A stretch of 64,000 nucleotides of DNA from Mesorhizobium sp. B2-3-4 (lineage in GTDB: Bacteria; Pseudomonadota; Alphaproteobacteria; Rhizobiales; Rhizobiaceae): positions 62,001-126,000 of the forward strand of contig NZ_VFVY01000005.1 of NCBI RefSeq assembly GCF_006442315.1, given 5' to 3'. Of the stretch, positions 8,395 through 16,837 are shown one piece after another. Made by a program: the position numbers and the translations under genes. Numbering within the stretch: position 1 is the stretch's first letter; every line of letters starts with the position of its first letter. The notes below the pieces were generated by a model. That model was not told where the DNA came from, searched no databases, and saw only the letters and a program-made list of their open reading frames with translations.

Positions 8395-10023
8395 TTATTT
8401 GAAGCTGGCGATGGGCAGGAATTTGACCGCGGAGCCGGTGAAGCGGCGATGGTCGGACGTTTGTCCGCGCGGCCGGAATCCGTCGAGATAGACCTGCTCC
8501 GGCGCCGTGCGGATGAAATTGGCGGCAATGATCGGCGCCGCCGCCGAGCCTGCTCCCGCGCTGCCCAGACCTGTCTCCCGGCTGGTCGCCGCCGGCACTA
8601 TGATTGCGGTGACCCTGGGATCGAGACGCGGCTTGACACGGTCGGCCTTCGGGCTGGCTCCGGCACGATCCTGGGGTTTCGACGCCGGGACAGCGATGCG
8701 CTGACCGGCCAGCGGATCGAGACCGTCATCGGCATGATGCAGGGCCAGCAGGACGCCGATCGCGTCGGCCGGTTTGGCTGTCTCCGGCTGAAGCGCCGCG
8801 ACGACCTGGCCTTCCGGCCGCCAGGTCGGCACGGGAACGCCCCGCGCCACGATCTCGGGAGCGATGCTCGCGGCGGCATCCGGCTTGCCCGCCGGACTCG
8901 CGGCGGCGGTTGCCAAAGGCGTCGCTGTCACCAGATCGTCCCGCGCCTGGGAGGCGCTGGCTATCGCGAACGGCACGGTCCGCGGGGTCGGGATACTGGC
9001 CTCGGCGCGCGGCGCGAAAGCGGGCACTGGAACGGCGCCGGGCGCCATCGCCATGACAATTGCTTCAGGCGTCGTCTGCCCGGCTGGCGGTTCTTCAGCC
9101 GGTTCGACGGAAGCGATCTGAATGTCCGCCCGTTGGGCTGCCTCCGGCGCCACGATGGCGATCTTCGGTGCCGGGCTGGATTCGACCGGCTTGGCCGGCT
9201 TGCGCGGCACGGGCGCCGCTTCGGCTGCATCATCGGCTTCGTCCGCGCCGCGCCCACCCAGAAGCGTCGCCAGCAGGCCACGCGCCGGCCGGCGCTGGCC
9301 GCCATCGGCGCTGGCCAGTTCTATATTGGGCGTGCCGGCCGCCTTGCGCGATTTATAGGCGGCAAACGCCTGCTCGTAGCCAGGCATCGGTTTGCCGTCG
9401 CTCGGCACATGCAGCGTGTTGCCGTTCGGGAAGACCCTGGCGAGTTCCTGGCGGCTGATGCCCGGCCAGTGCCGCACATTGCCGACATCCATATGGATGA
9501 AGGGCGAACCGGAGGTCGGATAATAGCCGACGCCGCCGCCTTGCATCTTGAGGCCGATGTCGCGCAGCTTTTTCAGCGGCACATCCGGCAGGAAGAAGTC
9601 CATGGCGCGGCCGACCATGTGCTGGCTTTCCTTGGCCACCCCCTTCGAGCGGCCGCGCAGCATGGCGTTGGTCGCCGGCGAGCGATAGGCGCTGACCACA
9701 TGGATGTAGCTGCTCGAACCGCTGGCCCGGTAGGCCTGCCAGACAAGATCGAGCAGGCGCGGGTCCATCCTGGTCGGCTCGTTGCGGCGCCAGTCGCGCA
9801 GCATGAAGTTGATCTTCTTCAATCCCGCCTGATCGTAGCGTCCATTGCGCTTGAAGACGATCTCGGCCTTCTCGCCGGTATGAAGATGCTGAATCCTGAG
9901 AGCGCGCGTTTCGGCGAACGCATCGGTGATGCACATGCAGAAGAAAGCGACCGCGAAGGCCGGCAACCGTGTCCACCAGCTCAAACCGCCGGGCGCTTTC
10001 TCATCGCTTTCAATCACGTTCAT
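8395..10023 (-). CDS. secreted DUF882/M15-family peptidase-like protein with long Pro/Ala-rich tail
   Basis: The 542-residue protein begins with a signal sequence or membrane anchor (hydrophobic stretch around residues 16-37, TDAFA-E). Residues about 40-205 match the YcbK/DUF882 branch of M15 murein peptidases: SQHMVGRAMDFF gives H135 and D142, and FIHMDVG..RHW gives H177, the usual zinc ligands. The remaining 300 or so residues are Pro/Ala-rich and lack a recognisable fold, unlike the short family members of about 180 residues. A role in peptidoglycan remodelling in the periplasm is likely. The start at 10023 (MNVIESDEK) was chosen to place the signal near the N-terminus; the frame is open to 10131. 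Transcribed away from the acetyltransferase gene. Confidence 0.82.
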   Translation of the reverse strand: MNVIESDEKAPGGLSWWTRLPAFAVAFFCMCITDAFAETRALRIQHLHTGEKAEIVFKRNGRYDQAGLKKINFMLRDWRRNEPTRMDPRLLDLVWQAYRASGSSSYIHVVSAYRSPATNAMLRGRSKGVAKESQHMVGRAMDFFLPDVPLKKLRDIGLKMQGGGVGYYPTSGSPFIHMDVGNVRHWPGISRQELARVFPNGNTLHVPSDGKPMPGYEQAFAAYKSRKAAGTPNIELASADGGQRRPARGLLATLLGGRGADEADDAAEAAPVPRKPAKPVESSPAPKIAIVAPEAAQRADIQIASVEPAEEPPAGQTTPEAIVMAMAPGAVPVPAFAPRAEASIPTPRTVPFAIASASQARDDLVTATPLATAAASPAGKPDAAASIAPEIVARGVPVPTWRPEGQVVAALQPETAKPADAIGVLLALHHADDGLDPLAGQRIAVPASKPQDRAGASPKADRVKPRLDPRVTAIIVPAATSRETGLGSAGAGSAAAPIIAANFIRTAPEQVYLDGFRPRGQTSDHRRFTGSAVKFLPIASFK

Positions 10024-10205
10024 GCCTTGCACATCGTTCCTGTTTGGGGCGAATTGACGTCTTTGCCGGTGAGAGCCTGCCTTTCGGCGCTCTCTCCGGC
10101 GATTGCTTGACCGGGCGGGCATGTTGGCCATCCACGATACATACTATCGAAGAACAGCATCTTGGTTAACGAATCGTGTCGTGCCCGGCCGTGCCATCCG
10201 GCTGC

Positions 10206-10751
10206 TCACGCCGCCGGCGGCCAGCGATTGGTGATGAAATTGTGCCGCCGGGCCCTGTCGATCGGCCGCGCGGGAACCCCGACCGCCGTGCTGCCGGCTG
10301 GAATATCCCGGGTAACGACAGCACCGGCGCCGATAAGCGAATGGCTGCCGATGGTGACGTCCTCTACGATGCATACGCTCGGGCCGATATAGACCTCGTC
10401 CCCTATCGAAGCGGATTTGCCGAGCGTCGCCCCGATCGTCACATACTGGGAAATGTTGCAATTGTTGCCGATCGTGGCGGTATGATGAACCACGCAGGGG
10501 CCGCCATGGCCGATGTAAAAGCCAAGACCGATCCTTGTCTCCACGGGAATCTGGATGCCGAATTTCCTCATCTTCAAGGAGACGAAGAGCCGGGCTATCC
10601 GACGCAGCACGGAACTGTCCGACTGCGCGATCCGATGCCAGACCATGTAGTTGAAGCCTCGATTGGTCAGGTATTGCCGGCACAATGTCTTGGCGTCGCT
10701 TCGGCGTGTATAGCGGTAGAGATCGCTTTTGATGGCCTCGAATATCTGCAT
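10206..10751 (-). CDS. serine O-acetyltransferase-like hexapeptide-repeat acetyltransferase
   Basis: The 181-residue protein has an N-terminal helical part followed by left-handed beta-helix hexapeptide repeats (residues about 85-165), including GFYIGHGGPCVVHHTATIGNNCNISQ and IGAGAVVTRDIPAG. This pattern matches the acetyl-CoA-dependent CysE group; short versions like this one are often linked with surface polysaccharide or thiol metabolism. ATG 10749-10751 (MQIFEAIK) is used because the longer open frame upstream runs through the tRNA-Thr gene and is not protein. No neighbour gives a pathway. It could act on serine or on a sugar; the sequence does not decide. Confidence 0.82.
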   Translation of the reverse strand: MQIFEAIKSDLYRYTRRSDAKTLCRQYLTNRGFNYMVWHRIAQSDSSVLRRIARLFVSLKMRKFGIQIPVETRIGLGFYIGHGGPCVVHHTATIGNNCNISQYVTIGATLGKSASIGDEVYIGPSVCIVEDVTIGSHSLIGAGAVVTRDIPAGSTAVGVPARPIDRARRHNFITNRWPPAA

Positions 10752-10885
10752 CTGCGGCCCTTGGCACCTGCCCAAAGCGGATTCGCACACTAGATCATCC
10801 CGGCAGCGCGAAAGGAACAAACGCCACGGGCTATCCACGGTTTCCAGCGCGCTGGCGTGACGGACGGTTCTGGTTTCGGGAAATC

Positions 10886-10960
<75 letters not shown>

Positions 10961-11118
10961 CGCCGATGGCGGGGCTTCTGCCATATCGAATCGACAAGCG
11001 CAAGGCCAAGAACAACGCAACTGTGAAAGCCTTTGCCGGATAGCTTTCGATGACATGGCCGTGCCACAATGTTGGCTATGCCTGAGGGACGGGCTGGCCG
11101 GTCGCCGGCTTGGACGGG

Positions 11119-11322
11119 ATGATGAACGACAAGACGATTCCAGCGAAAACGGGCGGCATGGACCGCAAGGACCGGCTTGCCGAGCAATTGCGGGCCAATC
11201 TGCAGAAGCGCAAGGCACAGTCGCGCTCGCGGCGCAGTGGCGACGCCGACAAGCGGCGCGCCGGCGAAGCCGACAAGCGGCCCGACGGGCTGGCGGTGGC
11301 TGGGAAAACGCAGAAAGATTAA
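11119..11322 (+). CDS. small basic conserved protein upstream of murA
   Basis: A 67-residue, very basic and Arg/Lys-rich protein, with the recurrent stretch DRKDRLAEQLRANLQKRK near residue 14. It is predicted helical, with no membrane segment or known domain. Similar short basic frames sit before murA in other Rhizobiales, which is why it is called a gene. Two adjacent ATGs (11119, 11122) can serve as start; a TTG at 11110 is also in frame, and the ribosome site (ggacggg) is weak. Role unknown; RNA or ribosome association would fit the composition but is a guess. Confidence 0.65.
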   Translation: MMNDKTIPAKTGGMDRKDRLAEQLRANLQKRKAQSRSRRSGDADKRRAGEADKRPDGLAVAGKTQKD

Positions 11323-11451
11323 CTCAAATCGGCCACTCTTGGCCCGGGGTGGGCGAAATCCTATTTCTTGAACCAGATTGGCCAATGGTCTAGACGGGCC
11401 GATACTCAACCGATTGAACCGGCTTTTTCGAGCCGAGAGGGACGTTTTTCC

Positions 11452-12744
11452 ATGGATCGCATCAGAATTGTCGGCGGCAACAAGCTTGCCGGAAGCATTC
11501 CGATTTCGGGCGCGAAAAACGCCGCTTTGCCGCTGATGATCGCCTCGCTTTTGACCGACGACACGCTGACGCTGGAAAACGTGCCGCATCTGGCCGATGT
11601 CGAGCAGCTGATCCGTATCCTGGGCAATCACGGCGTCGATTATTCGGTCAACGGCCGCCGCGAGAAGCAGAATGAGGGCTATTCGCGCACCATCAACTTC
11701 TCCGCCCGCAACATCGTCGACACGACAGCCCCTTATGAGCTGGTGTCCAAGATGCGCGCCTCGTTCTGGGTGATCGGTCCGCTGCTGGCCCGTATGGGCG
11801 AGGCCAAGGTCTCGCTGCCCGGCGGCTGTGCCATCGGCACGCGCCCGGTCGACCTGTTCCTCGAAGGCCTGCAGGCATTGGGCGCCGACCTTGATGTCGA
11901 CACCGGCTATGTCATCGCCAGGACCAAGAACGGCCGGCTCGTCGGCAACCGCTATGTCTTCCCCAAGGTTTCTGTCGGCGCCACGCATGTGTTGATGATG
12001 GCGGCCTCGCTCGCCAAGGGCGAGACGGTGCTTGAGAACGCTGCCTGCGAGCCCGAGATCGTCAATCTCGCCGAATGCCTCAACGCCATGGGCGCCAGGA
12101 TTTCCGGCGCCGGCACGCCTACCATCACCATCGACGGCGTCGAAGCGCTGTCGGGGGCGCGCGTGCGCGTCATCCCCGACCGCATCGAGACCGGCACCTA
12201 CGCGATGGCGGTGGCCATGACCGGTGGCGACGTCGTGCTGGAAGGCGCGCGGCCGGAGCTCTTGCAGACCGCGCTGGACGTGATTTCGCAGACCGGCGCC
12301 GAGATCACGCCGACCAATTCCGGCATCCGCGTCAGGCGCAACGGGGCCGGCATCTCCCCGGTCGACGTCACGACCGCCCCCTTCCCGGCCTTCCCGACCG
12401 ATCTTCAGGCGCAGTTCATGGGCCTGATGACCATGGCCAAGGGCAAATCGCGCATCACCGAGACGATCTTCGAAAACCGCTTCATGCACGTCCAGGAACT
12501 GGCCCGGCTTGGCGCCCACATCACGCTTTCTGGCCAGACGGCGATCGTCGATGGCGTGGCGAAGCTGAAAGGCGCGCCGGTCATGGCGACCGATCTTCGC
12601 GCCTCCGTCTCGTTGGTGATTGCCGGCCTCGCGGCCGAAGGCGAAACCACGGTCAACCGCGTCTACCACCTCGACCGCGGCTTCGAGCGGCTGGAGGAAA
12701 AGCTGTCCAATTGCGGTGCGGTGATCGAGCGTATTTCGGCGTAG
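11452..12744 (+). CDS. murA: UDP-N-acetylglucosamine 1-carboxyvinyltransferase
   Basis: MurA transfers enolpyruvate from PEP to UDP-GlcNAc, the first committed step of peptidoglycan synthesis, in the cytoplasm. The 430-residue protein has the N-terminal [27 protein letters not shown] signature, the catalytic cysteine C126 in [10 protein letters not shown] (fosfomycin target) and the C-terminal segment [19 protein letters not shown]. Length equals the family norm. ATG 11452 follows the ribosome site gagaggga at 11434-11441; the frame is open further upstream but without homology. It leads a housekeeping run on the same strand (DUF2948, hisD, UPF0262 and others) that is typical of Rhizobiales. 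Confidence 0.98.
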   Translation: MDRIRIVGGNKLAGSIPISGAKNAALPLMIASLLTDDTLTLENVPHLADVEQLIRILGNHGVDYSVNGRREKQNEGYSRTINFSARNIVDTTAPYELVSKMRASFWVIGPLLARMGEAKVSLPGGCAIGTRPVDLFLEGLQALGADLDVDTGYVIARTKNGRLVGNRYVFPKVSVGATHVLMMAASLAKGETVLENAACEPEIVNLAECLNAMGARISGAGTPTITIDGVEALSGARVRVIPDRIETGTYAMAVAMTGGDVVLEGARPELLQTALDVISQTGAEITPTNSGIRVRRNGAGISPVDVTTAPFPAFPTDLQAQFMGLMTMAKGKSRITETIFENRFMHVQELARLGAHITLSGQTAIVDGVAKLKGAPVMATDLRASVSLVIAGLAAEGETTVNRVYHLDRGFERLEEKLSNCGAVIERISA

Positions 12745-12763
12745 GCGAAATCCCACGGCTTCC

Positions 12764-12792
12764 GGGGCAGACATTTCGTCTGTCTCGGCCCC
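12764..12792 (+). terminator. hairpin after murA, no clear U tract
   Basis: GGGGC-AGACA at 12764-12773 pairs with TGTCT at 12781-12785 and GCCCC at 12788-12792, with a 7-base loop and a 2-base bulge. It lies 20 bases after the murA stop in a 182-base gap before the DUF2948 gene. No run of T follows, so it may be an mRNA-stabilising hairpin, a partial terminator or a Rho-dependent end. Confidence 0.4.
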
Positions 12793-12926
12793 GAACCGGA
12801 TAGATGGGTAACAGTTGCGCCCCTGTATCCGCCACGACACCAGGCGGATTGCCTGGCGCGGTTGCACGGATCGCCAAGACCGCCTAACAGAAGGCTGAAC
12901 AGTCAACCTTCAGGTGTGCATTCCGC

Positions 12927-13361
12927 ATGGCAGCCTTAAAACTCATCGCGCTCGACGACCAGGACCTGAGCATCGTCTCGGCTCATGTCCAGGACGCCGT
13001 GATGAAGGTTTCGGACCTCGAATTCCTGCCCTCGGCCAAGCGTTTCGTGCTGACCATGAACCGCTTCGTCTGGGAAGCGAAGTCGGGCCTGTTTCGCCAG
13101 CACAATGAACGGCGACAGGCCGTGCTGCATTTCGACCGGGTGCTGGGCGCCAAGACCAGCGGCATCGCGCGCGACAAGCCGGCCGAGGTTTTGTCGCTGC
13201 TGGCGATCAGCTTCGTCGAGATCAGCAAGCCGGCCGGCATCGTCGAGCTGGTCTTTTCGGGGGGCGGCGCGATCATGCTCGATGTCGAATGCATCGAGGC
13301 CCGTCTTGCCGACATCGGCGGCGCGTGGGAAGCCACGTCGCGCCCCGTCCACAAGGCTTGA
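12927..13361 (+). CDS. DUF2948 family protein
   Basis: The 144-residue soluble protein beginning MAALKLIALDDQDLSIVSAHVQDAVMKV matches the alphaproteobacterial DUF2948 family, whose members stand between murA and hisD in many Rhizobiales. It is a compact alpha/beta protein without signal peptide, membrane segment or obvious active-site motif. It ends 7 bases before hisD, so the two are likely co-transcribed. No biochemical role is established for the family; conserved position suggests a housekeeping function. Confidence 0.85.
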   Translation: MAALKLIALDDQDLSIVSAHVQDAVMKVSDLEFLPSAKRFVLTMNRFVWEAKSGLFRQHNERRQAVLHFDRVLGAKTSGIARDKPAEVLSLLAISFVEISKPAGIVELVFSGGGAIMLDVECIEARLADIGGAWEATSRPVHKA

Positions 13362-13368
13362 ACACAAA

Positions 13369-14661
13369 ATGGCCATCACGCTTGCCCAGTCCGGCGCCGA
13401 TTTCGAGCAGCGTTTCGCCGCCTTCCTGACGACCAAGCGGGAAGTGTCGGAGGATGTCGACGCCGCGGTCCGGCAAATCATCGCGCGCGTGCGCTCCGAA
13501 GGCGACGCGGCCCTTATCGACTATACGATGAGATTCGACCGTGCCGACCTCGGCGGTCTGGGCATCGCGGTATCGAGGAACGATATCGCCGAGGCTTACA
13601 AGGCCGCCGACCCCAGGACGATCGAGGCGCTCGAATTCGCGCGCGATCGCATCCGAGCCTATCACGAGCGGCAACGGCCCAAGGACGACCGTTTCACCGA
13701 TGCGGCCGGCGTCGAGCTCGGCTGGCGCTGGACCGCGATCGAGGCGGTCGGGCTCTATGTGCCGGGCGGCACGGCGAGCTATCCGAGTTCGGTGCTGATG
13801 AACGCCATCCCGGCCAGAGTGGCAGGCGTCGAGCGCATCGTCATGGTGGTGCCTGCCCCCGGCGGCGTCATCAACCCGCTGGTGCTGGTGGCGGCCGACA
13901 TCGCCGGCGTGTCTGAAATCTACCGCGTCGGCGGCGCCCAGGCGATCGCGGCGCTTGCCTATGGAACGCGGACGATCCGCCCTGTCGCCAAGATCGTCGG
14001 CCCGGGCAATGCCTATGTCGCCGCGGCAAAGCGACAGGTGTTCGGCACCGTCGGCATCGACATGATCGCCGGCCCGTCGGAAGTCCTTATCGTCGCCGAC
14101 GCCGACAATGATCCGGACTGGATCGCCGCCGATCTTCTGGCCCAGGCCGAACACGACGTGTCGGCGCAATCGATCCTGATCACCGACGATCCGGCTTTCG
14201 GCAAGGCCGTCGAGCAAGCGGTCGAGCGCCAGTTACGGAACCTGCCGCGCGCCGAAACGGCGGCGGCGAGCTGGCGCGATTTCGGCGCGGTGATCCTCGT
14301 TCCAACCATCGAGGCCTCGCTGCCATTGGTCGACCGGATCGCCGCCGAGCATGTCGAGCTTGCCATCGCGGACGCGGAGACCTTCCTCGGCAGGATGCGC
14401 AATGCCGGCGCGGTGTTTGTCGGCCGTCACACGCCGGAAGCCATTGGCGACTATGTCGGCGGCTCCAACCACGTTCTGCCGACGGCGCGCTCGGCGCGCT
14501 TCTCATCGGGCCTGTCGGTGCTCGACTTCGTCAAGCGCACCTCGATCCTGAAGCTCGGGCCCGAGCAGTTGCGAGCGCTGGCGCCCGCCGCGATGGCACT
14601 CGCCGGGGCGGAAGGGCTGGACGCGCATGGCCGTTCCGTCTCCATACGGCTGAACATGTAG
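13369..14661 (+). CDS. hisD: histidinol dehydrogenase
   Basis: HisD carries out the last two steps of histidine synthesis, oxidising histidinol to histidine with two NAD+ and a zinc ion. The 430-residue protein carries the family signature around IVGPGNAYVAAAKRQVFGTVGIDMIAGPSE, the QAEHD zinc-site region and VGGSNHVLPT. Length is normal. ATG 13369 lies 7 bases after the DUF2948 stop. As usual in rhizobia, hisD is separate from the other his genes and sits in this housekeeping run. Confidence 0.97.
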   Translation: MAITLAQSGADFEQRFAAFLTTKREVSEDVDAAVRQIIARVRSEGDAALIDYTMRFDRADLGGLGIAVSRNDIAEAYKAADPRTIEALEFARDRIRAYHERQRPKDDRFTDAAGVELGWRWTAIEAVGLYVPGGTASYPSSVLMNAIPARVAGVERIVMVVPAPGGVINPLVLVAADIAGVSEIYRVGGAQAIAALAYGTRTIRPVAKIVGPGNAYVAAAKRQVFGTVGIDMIAGPSEVLIVADADNDPDWIAADLLAQAEHDVSAQSILITDDPAFGKAVEQAVERQLRNLPRAETAAASWRDFGAVILVPTIEASLPLVDRIAAEHVELAIADAETFLGRMRNAGAVFVGRHTPEAIGDYVGGSNHVLPTARSARFSSGLSVLDFVKRTSILKLGPEQLRALAPAAMALAGAEGLDAHGRSVSIRLNM

Positions 14662-14667
14662 GCCGAG

Positions 14668-15153
14668 ATGACGGGACCCGATCAAACCCGCGCAAAACTG
14701 ATCGATATCGAACTCGATGAATCGATCGGCCGTTCGACGCCCGATGTCGAGCACGAGCGGGCGGTGGCCATCTTCGACCTGATCGAGGAGAACAGTTTCC
14801 AGCCCGTCAACGACAACGGTACAGGTCCTTACCGGCTTAAGCTGTCACTGGCCGAATCCCGTCTTGTCTTTGCCGTGGCGCGAGAGGACGGCGCTGCGGT
14901 CGTTACCCACATCCTGTCGCTGACGCCGCTCAGGCGCATCGTCAAGGATTACTATATGATCTGCGAGAGCTATTACGACGCCATCCGCTCTTCGACGCCG
15001 AGCCATATCGAGGCGATCGACATGGGCCGGCGCGGCCTGCACAATGAGGGCTCGCAGACGCTGATGGATCGGCTGTCCGGCAAGATCGACATCGATTTCG
15101 ACACGGCGCGACGGCTGTTCACGCTGGTCTGCGTGCTGCACTGGCGGGGCTGA
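14668..15153 (+). CDS. UPF0262 family protein
   Basis: The 161-residue protein contains the stretch [32 protein letters not shown] and [17 protein letters not shown], diagnostic for UPF0262, a family restricted largely to Alphaproteobacteria and found just after hisD. Soluble, no catalytic motif recognised. It starts 6 bases after hisD and its TGA is overlapped or closely followed by the phosphatase gene. Function unknown. Confidence 0.9.
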   Translation: MTGPDQTRAKLIDIELDESIGRSTPDVEHERAVAIFDLIEENSFQPVNDNGTGPYRLKLSLAESRLVFAVAREDGAAVVTHILSLTPLRRIVKDYYMICESYYDAIRSSTPSHIEAIDMGRRGLHNEGSQTLMDRLSGKIDIDFDTARRLFTLVCVLHWRG

Positions 15154-15170
15154 TCCTGGCTGCCGGCGCC

Positions 15171-15611
15171 CTGCCCCGCTCGATCCTGTTCCTGTGCGGG
15201 ATGAATGCCGTGCGCTCGCCAATGGCCGAGCAGCTGGCGCGCCGGATGCTGTCGGCCGCCACCTTCGTCGCCTCGGCGGGCGTTCGCGCCGGCGAACGCG
15301 ACCCGTTCGTCGATGCGGTTCTGGCCGAAGAGGGCCTGTCGCTCGGCGAACGCCATCCAAGGACGATGGACGATCTCGAGGACGACTATTTCGACCTGAT
15401 CGTCACGCTGGCGCCGGAAGCGCACCACGCGGCACTGGAGCTGACCCGCTCGCTCGCCGTCGAGGTCGAATACTGGCCGACGCCGGATCCGACCGATGCC
15501 GGCGGCACGCGCGAACACATCATGGCCAGCTATCGAGACGTGCGCGAGCGGCTGAAATCGCGTATAAGCCGACGTTTTTTGCTTCCAGAAGCAGAAAAAG
15601 CGACGGATTAA
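15171..15611 (+). CDS. low-molecular-weight protein tyrosine phosphatase-like protein, probable non-ATG start
   Basis: The product shows the LMW-PTP P-loop C-x5-R in FLCGMNAVRSP and the late acid loop WPTPDPTD, so it should dephosphorylate tyrosine residues or related phosphoesters. The reading frame is open from the in-frame TGA at 15045, but no ATG, GTG or TTG occurs before ATG 15201, which lies after the catalytic cysteine. A start at CTG 15171 gives LPRSILFLCG (initiator Met expected), matching the usual short N-terminus; CTG 15150, which overlaps the UPF0262 stop as CTGA, is the alternative. About 146 residues from 15171. If only 15201 is used the protein would be inactive. Confidence 0.7.
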   Translation: MPRSILFLCGMNAVRSPMAEQLARRMLSAATFVASAGVRAGERDPFVDAVLAEEGLSLGERHPRTMDDLEDDYFDLIVTLAPEAHHAALELTRSLAVEVEYWPTPDPTDAGGTREHIMASYRDVRERLKSRISRRFLLPEAEKATD

Positions 15612-15675
15612 GCGTGTTCACAAGCGCACGATTATCATATAGGTTCCGCCGAAATTCCGGCCGGAGTCGGAAGTT

Positions 15676-15724
15676 GAGCATGATGCCGTCCGAAAACCGC
15701 TTCACAGTTTTCGGCATCATGCTC
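15676..15724. repeat. rhizobial intergenic palindromic repeat, copy 1
   Basis: GAGCATGATGCCG (15676-15688) and CGGCATCATGCTC (15712-15724) are perfect inverted arms. Inside, CCGAAAAC (15690-15697) pairs with GTTTTCGG (15707-15714), sharing three bases with the outer arm, so two foldings compete. The core gaaaaccgcttcacagtttt resembles aaaaccgtttcacactttt in the copy at 61491-61560. It lies between the phosphatase gene and infA. Elements of this type are abundant in Mesorhizobium and relatives and are probably non-autonomous. Confidence 0.8.
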
Positions 15725-15760
15725 TAGGCGCCGGAACTGCCATCCAAGCAAAGGTATCGA

Positions 15761-15979
15761 ATGCCGAAGGAAGAAGTCCTCGAGTTTCCGGGTATCGTGA
15801 CGGAATTGTTGCCCAACGCGATGTTCAGGGTGAAGCTCGAAAACGAACACGAGATCATCGCCCATACGGCCGGCCGCATGCGCAAGAACCGCATCCGCGT
15901 GCTGACCGGCGACAAGGTTCTGGTCGAGATGACGCCATACGACCTGACCAAGGGCCGCATCACCTACCGCTTCAAGTAA
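15761..15979 (+). CDS. infA: translation initiation factor IF-1
   Basis: A 72-residue protein consisting of one S1/OB-fold domain: [22 protein letters not shown] then [43 protein letters not shown]-1 binds the A site of the 30S subunit with IF-2 and IF-3 during initiation. Length and sequence are those of bacterial IF-1. A palindromic repeat lies just upstream, so infA may have its own promoter region; maf follows after 23 bases. Confidence 0.98.
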   Translation: MPKEEVLEFPGIVTELLPNAMFRVKLENEHEIIAHTAGRMRKNRIRVLTGDKVLVEMTPYDLTKGRITYRFK

Positions 15980-16002
15980 GATCAGGGCCCGACTGGTTCG
16001 CG

Positions 16003-16629
16003 ATGAGCATTTTGCAGAAGCTGGTGCTTGCCTCGGGTTCGCCGCGCCGCATCGAACTCTTGCAGCAGGCCGGCATCGAGCCGGACCGCATCCTGCCCGC
16101 CGATATCGACGAGACGCCGCTGCGCGCGGAGCATCCCCGCTCGCTGGCGAAGCGCCTGTCGAAGGAAAAGGCCGAGAAGGCCTTCGCGTCGATGAAGACC
16201 GAGACCGACTATGCGCCGAGCTTCGTGCTGGCCGCCGACACGGTGGTGGCAGTCGGGCGGCGCATCCTGCCCAAGGCCGAGACGCTGGACGACGCCGCCA
16301 ATTGTCTGGGGCTGTTGTCGGGCCGTTCGCACCGGGTCTATTCCGGCATCTGCCTGATCACGCCGGGCGGCAAATTGCGTCAGCGGCTGGTCGAAACGCG
16401 GGTGCGTTTCAAGCGATTGCCGCGCGAAGAGATCGACGCCTATGTCGCCTCCGGCGAGTGGCGGGGCAAGGCCGGTGGCTACGCCGTGCAGGGTTTGGCC
16501 GGCGCCTTCGTGGTCAAGCTCGTCGGCTCCTACACCAACATTGTCGGCCTTCCCCTTTACGAGACGGTGGCTCTGCTGTCCGGCGAAGGCTTCAAGGTCC
16601 ATCAGAACTGGCTGTCCGCGCGGCCATGA
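16003..16629 (+). CDS. maf: Maf-family nucleoside triphosphate pyrophosphatase
   Basis: The 208-residue protein opens with the Maf signature [19 protein letters not shown] and continues with [18 protein letters not shown] and [16 protein letters not shown]. Maf proteins hydrolyse dTTP, UTP or modified nucleotides to monophosphates, limiting their incorporation, and are linked with division control. Length is normal. It overlaps yacG by 4 bases (ATGA). Confidence 0.95.
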   Translation: MSILQKLVLASGSPRRIELLQQAGIEPDRILPADIDETPLRAEHPRSLAKRLSKEKAEKAFASMKTETDYAPSFVLAADTVVAVGRRILPKAETLDDAANCLGLLSGRSHRVYSGICLITPGGKLRQRLVETRVRFKRLPREEIDAYVASGEWRGKAGGYAVQGLAGAFVVKLVGSYTNIVGLPLYETVALLSGEGFKVHQNWLSARP

Positions 16630-16823
16630 GCCTCGACGACAAGGTAACCCCGCTACGGCCAAAGCGGCCCTGCCCCGAATGCGGCAAGCCGTCGGCGCGA
16701 GAGACCTATCCGTTCTGCTCGACACGCTGCAAGGACATCGACCTCAATCGCTGGCTGAAGGGTGCCTATGTCATCTCGGCCCGCGACGACGAGGACGAGC
16801 CCGACACCGACGAGCCGAAGTGA
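16626..16823 (+). CDS. yacG: DNA gyrase inhibitor YacG, zinc-binding
   Basis: A 65-residue protein with four zinc-ligating cysteines in CPECG and [15 protein letters not shown], the YacG signature, followed by an acidic tail rich in Asp and Glu. In E. coli YacG binds GyrB and blocks DNA binding. ATG 16626 overlaps the maf stop in ATGA. It is the last gene of the housekeeping run and converges with melA 14 bases later. Confidence 0.95.
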   Translation: MSLDDKVTPLRPKRPCPECGKPSARETYPFCSTRCKDIDLNRWLKGAYVISARDDEDEPDTDEPK

Positions 16824-16837
16824 GATGGGCCCGCCGG

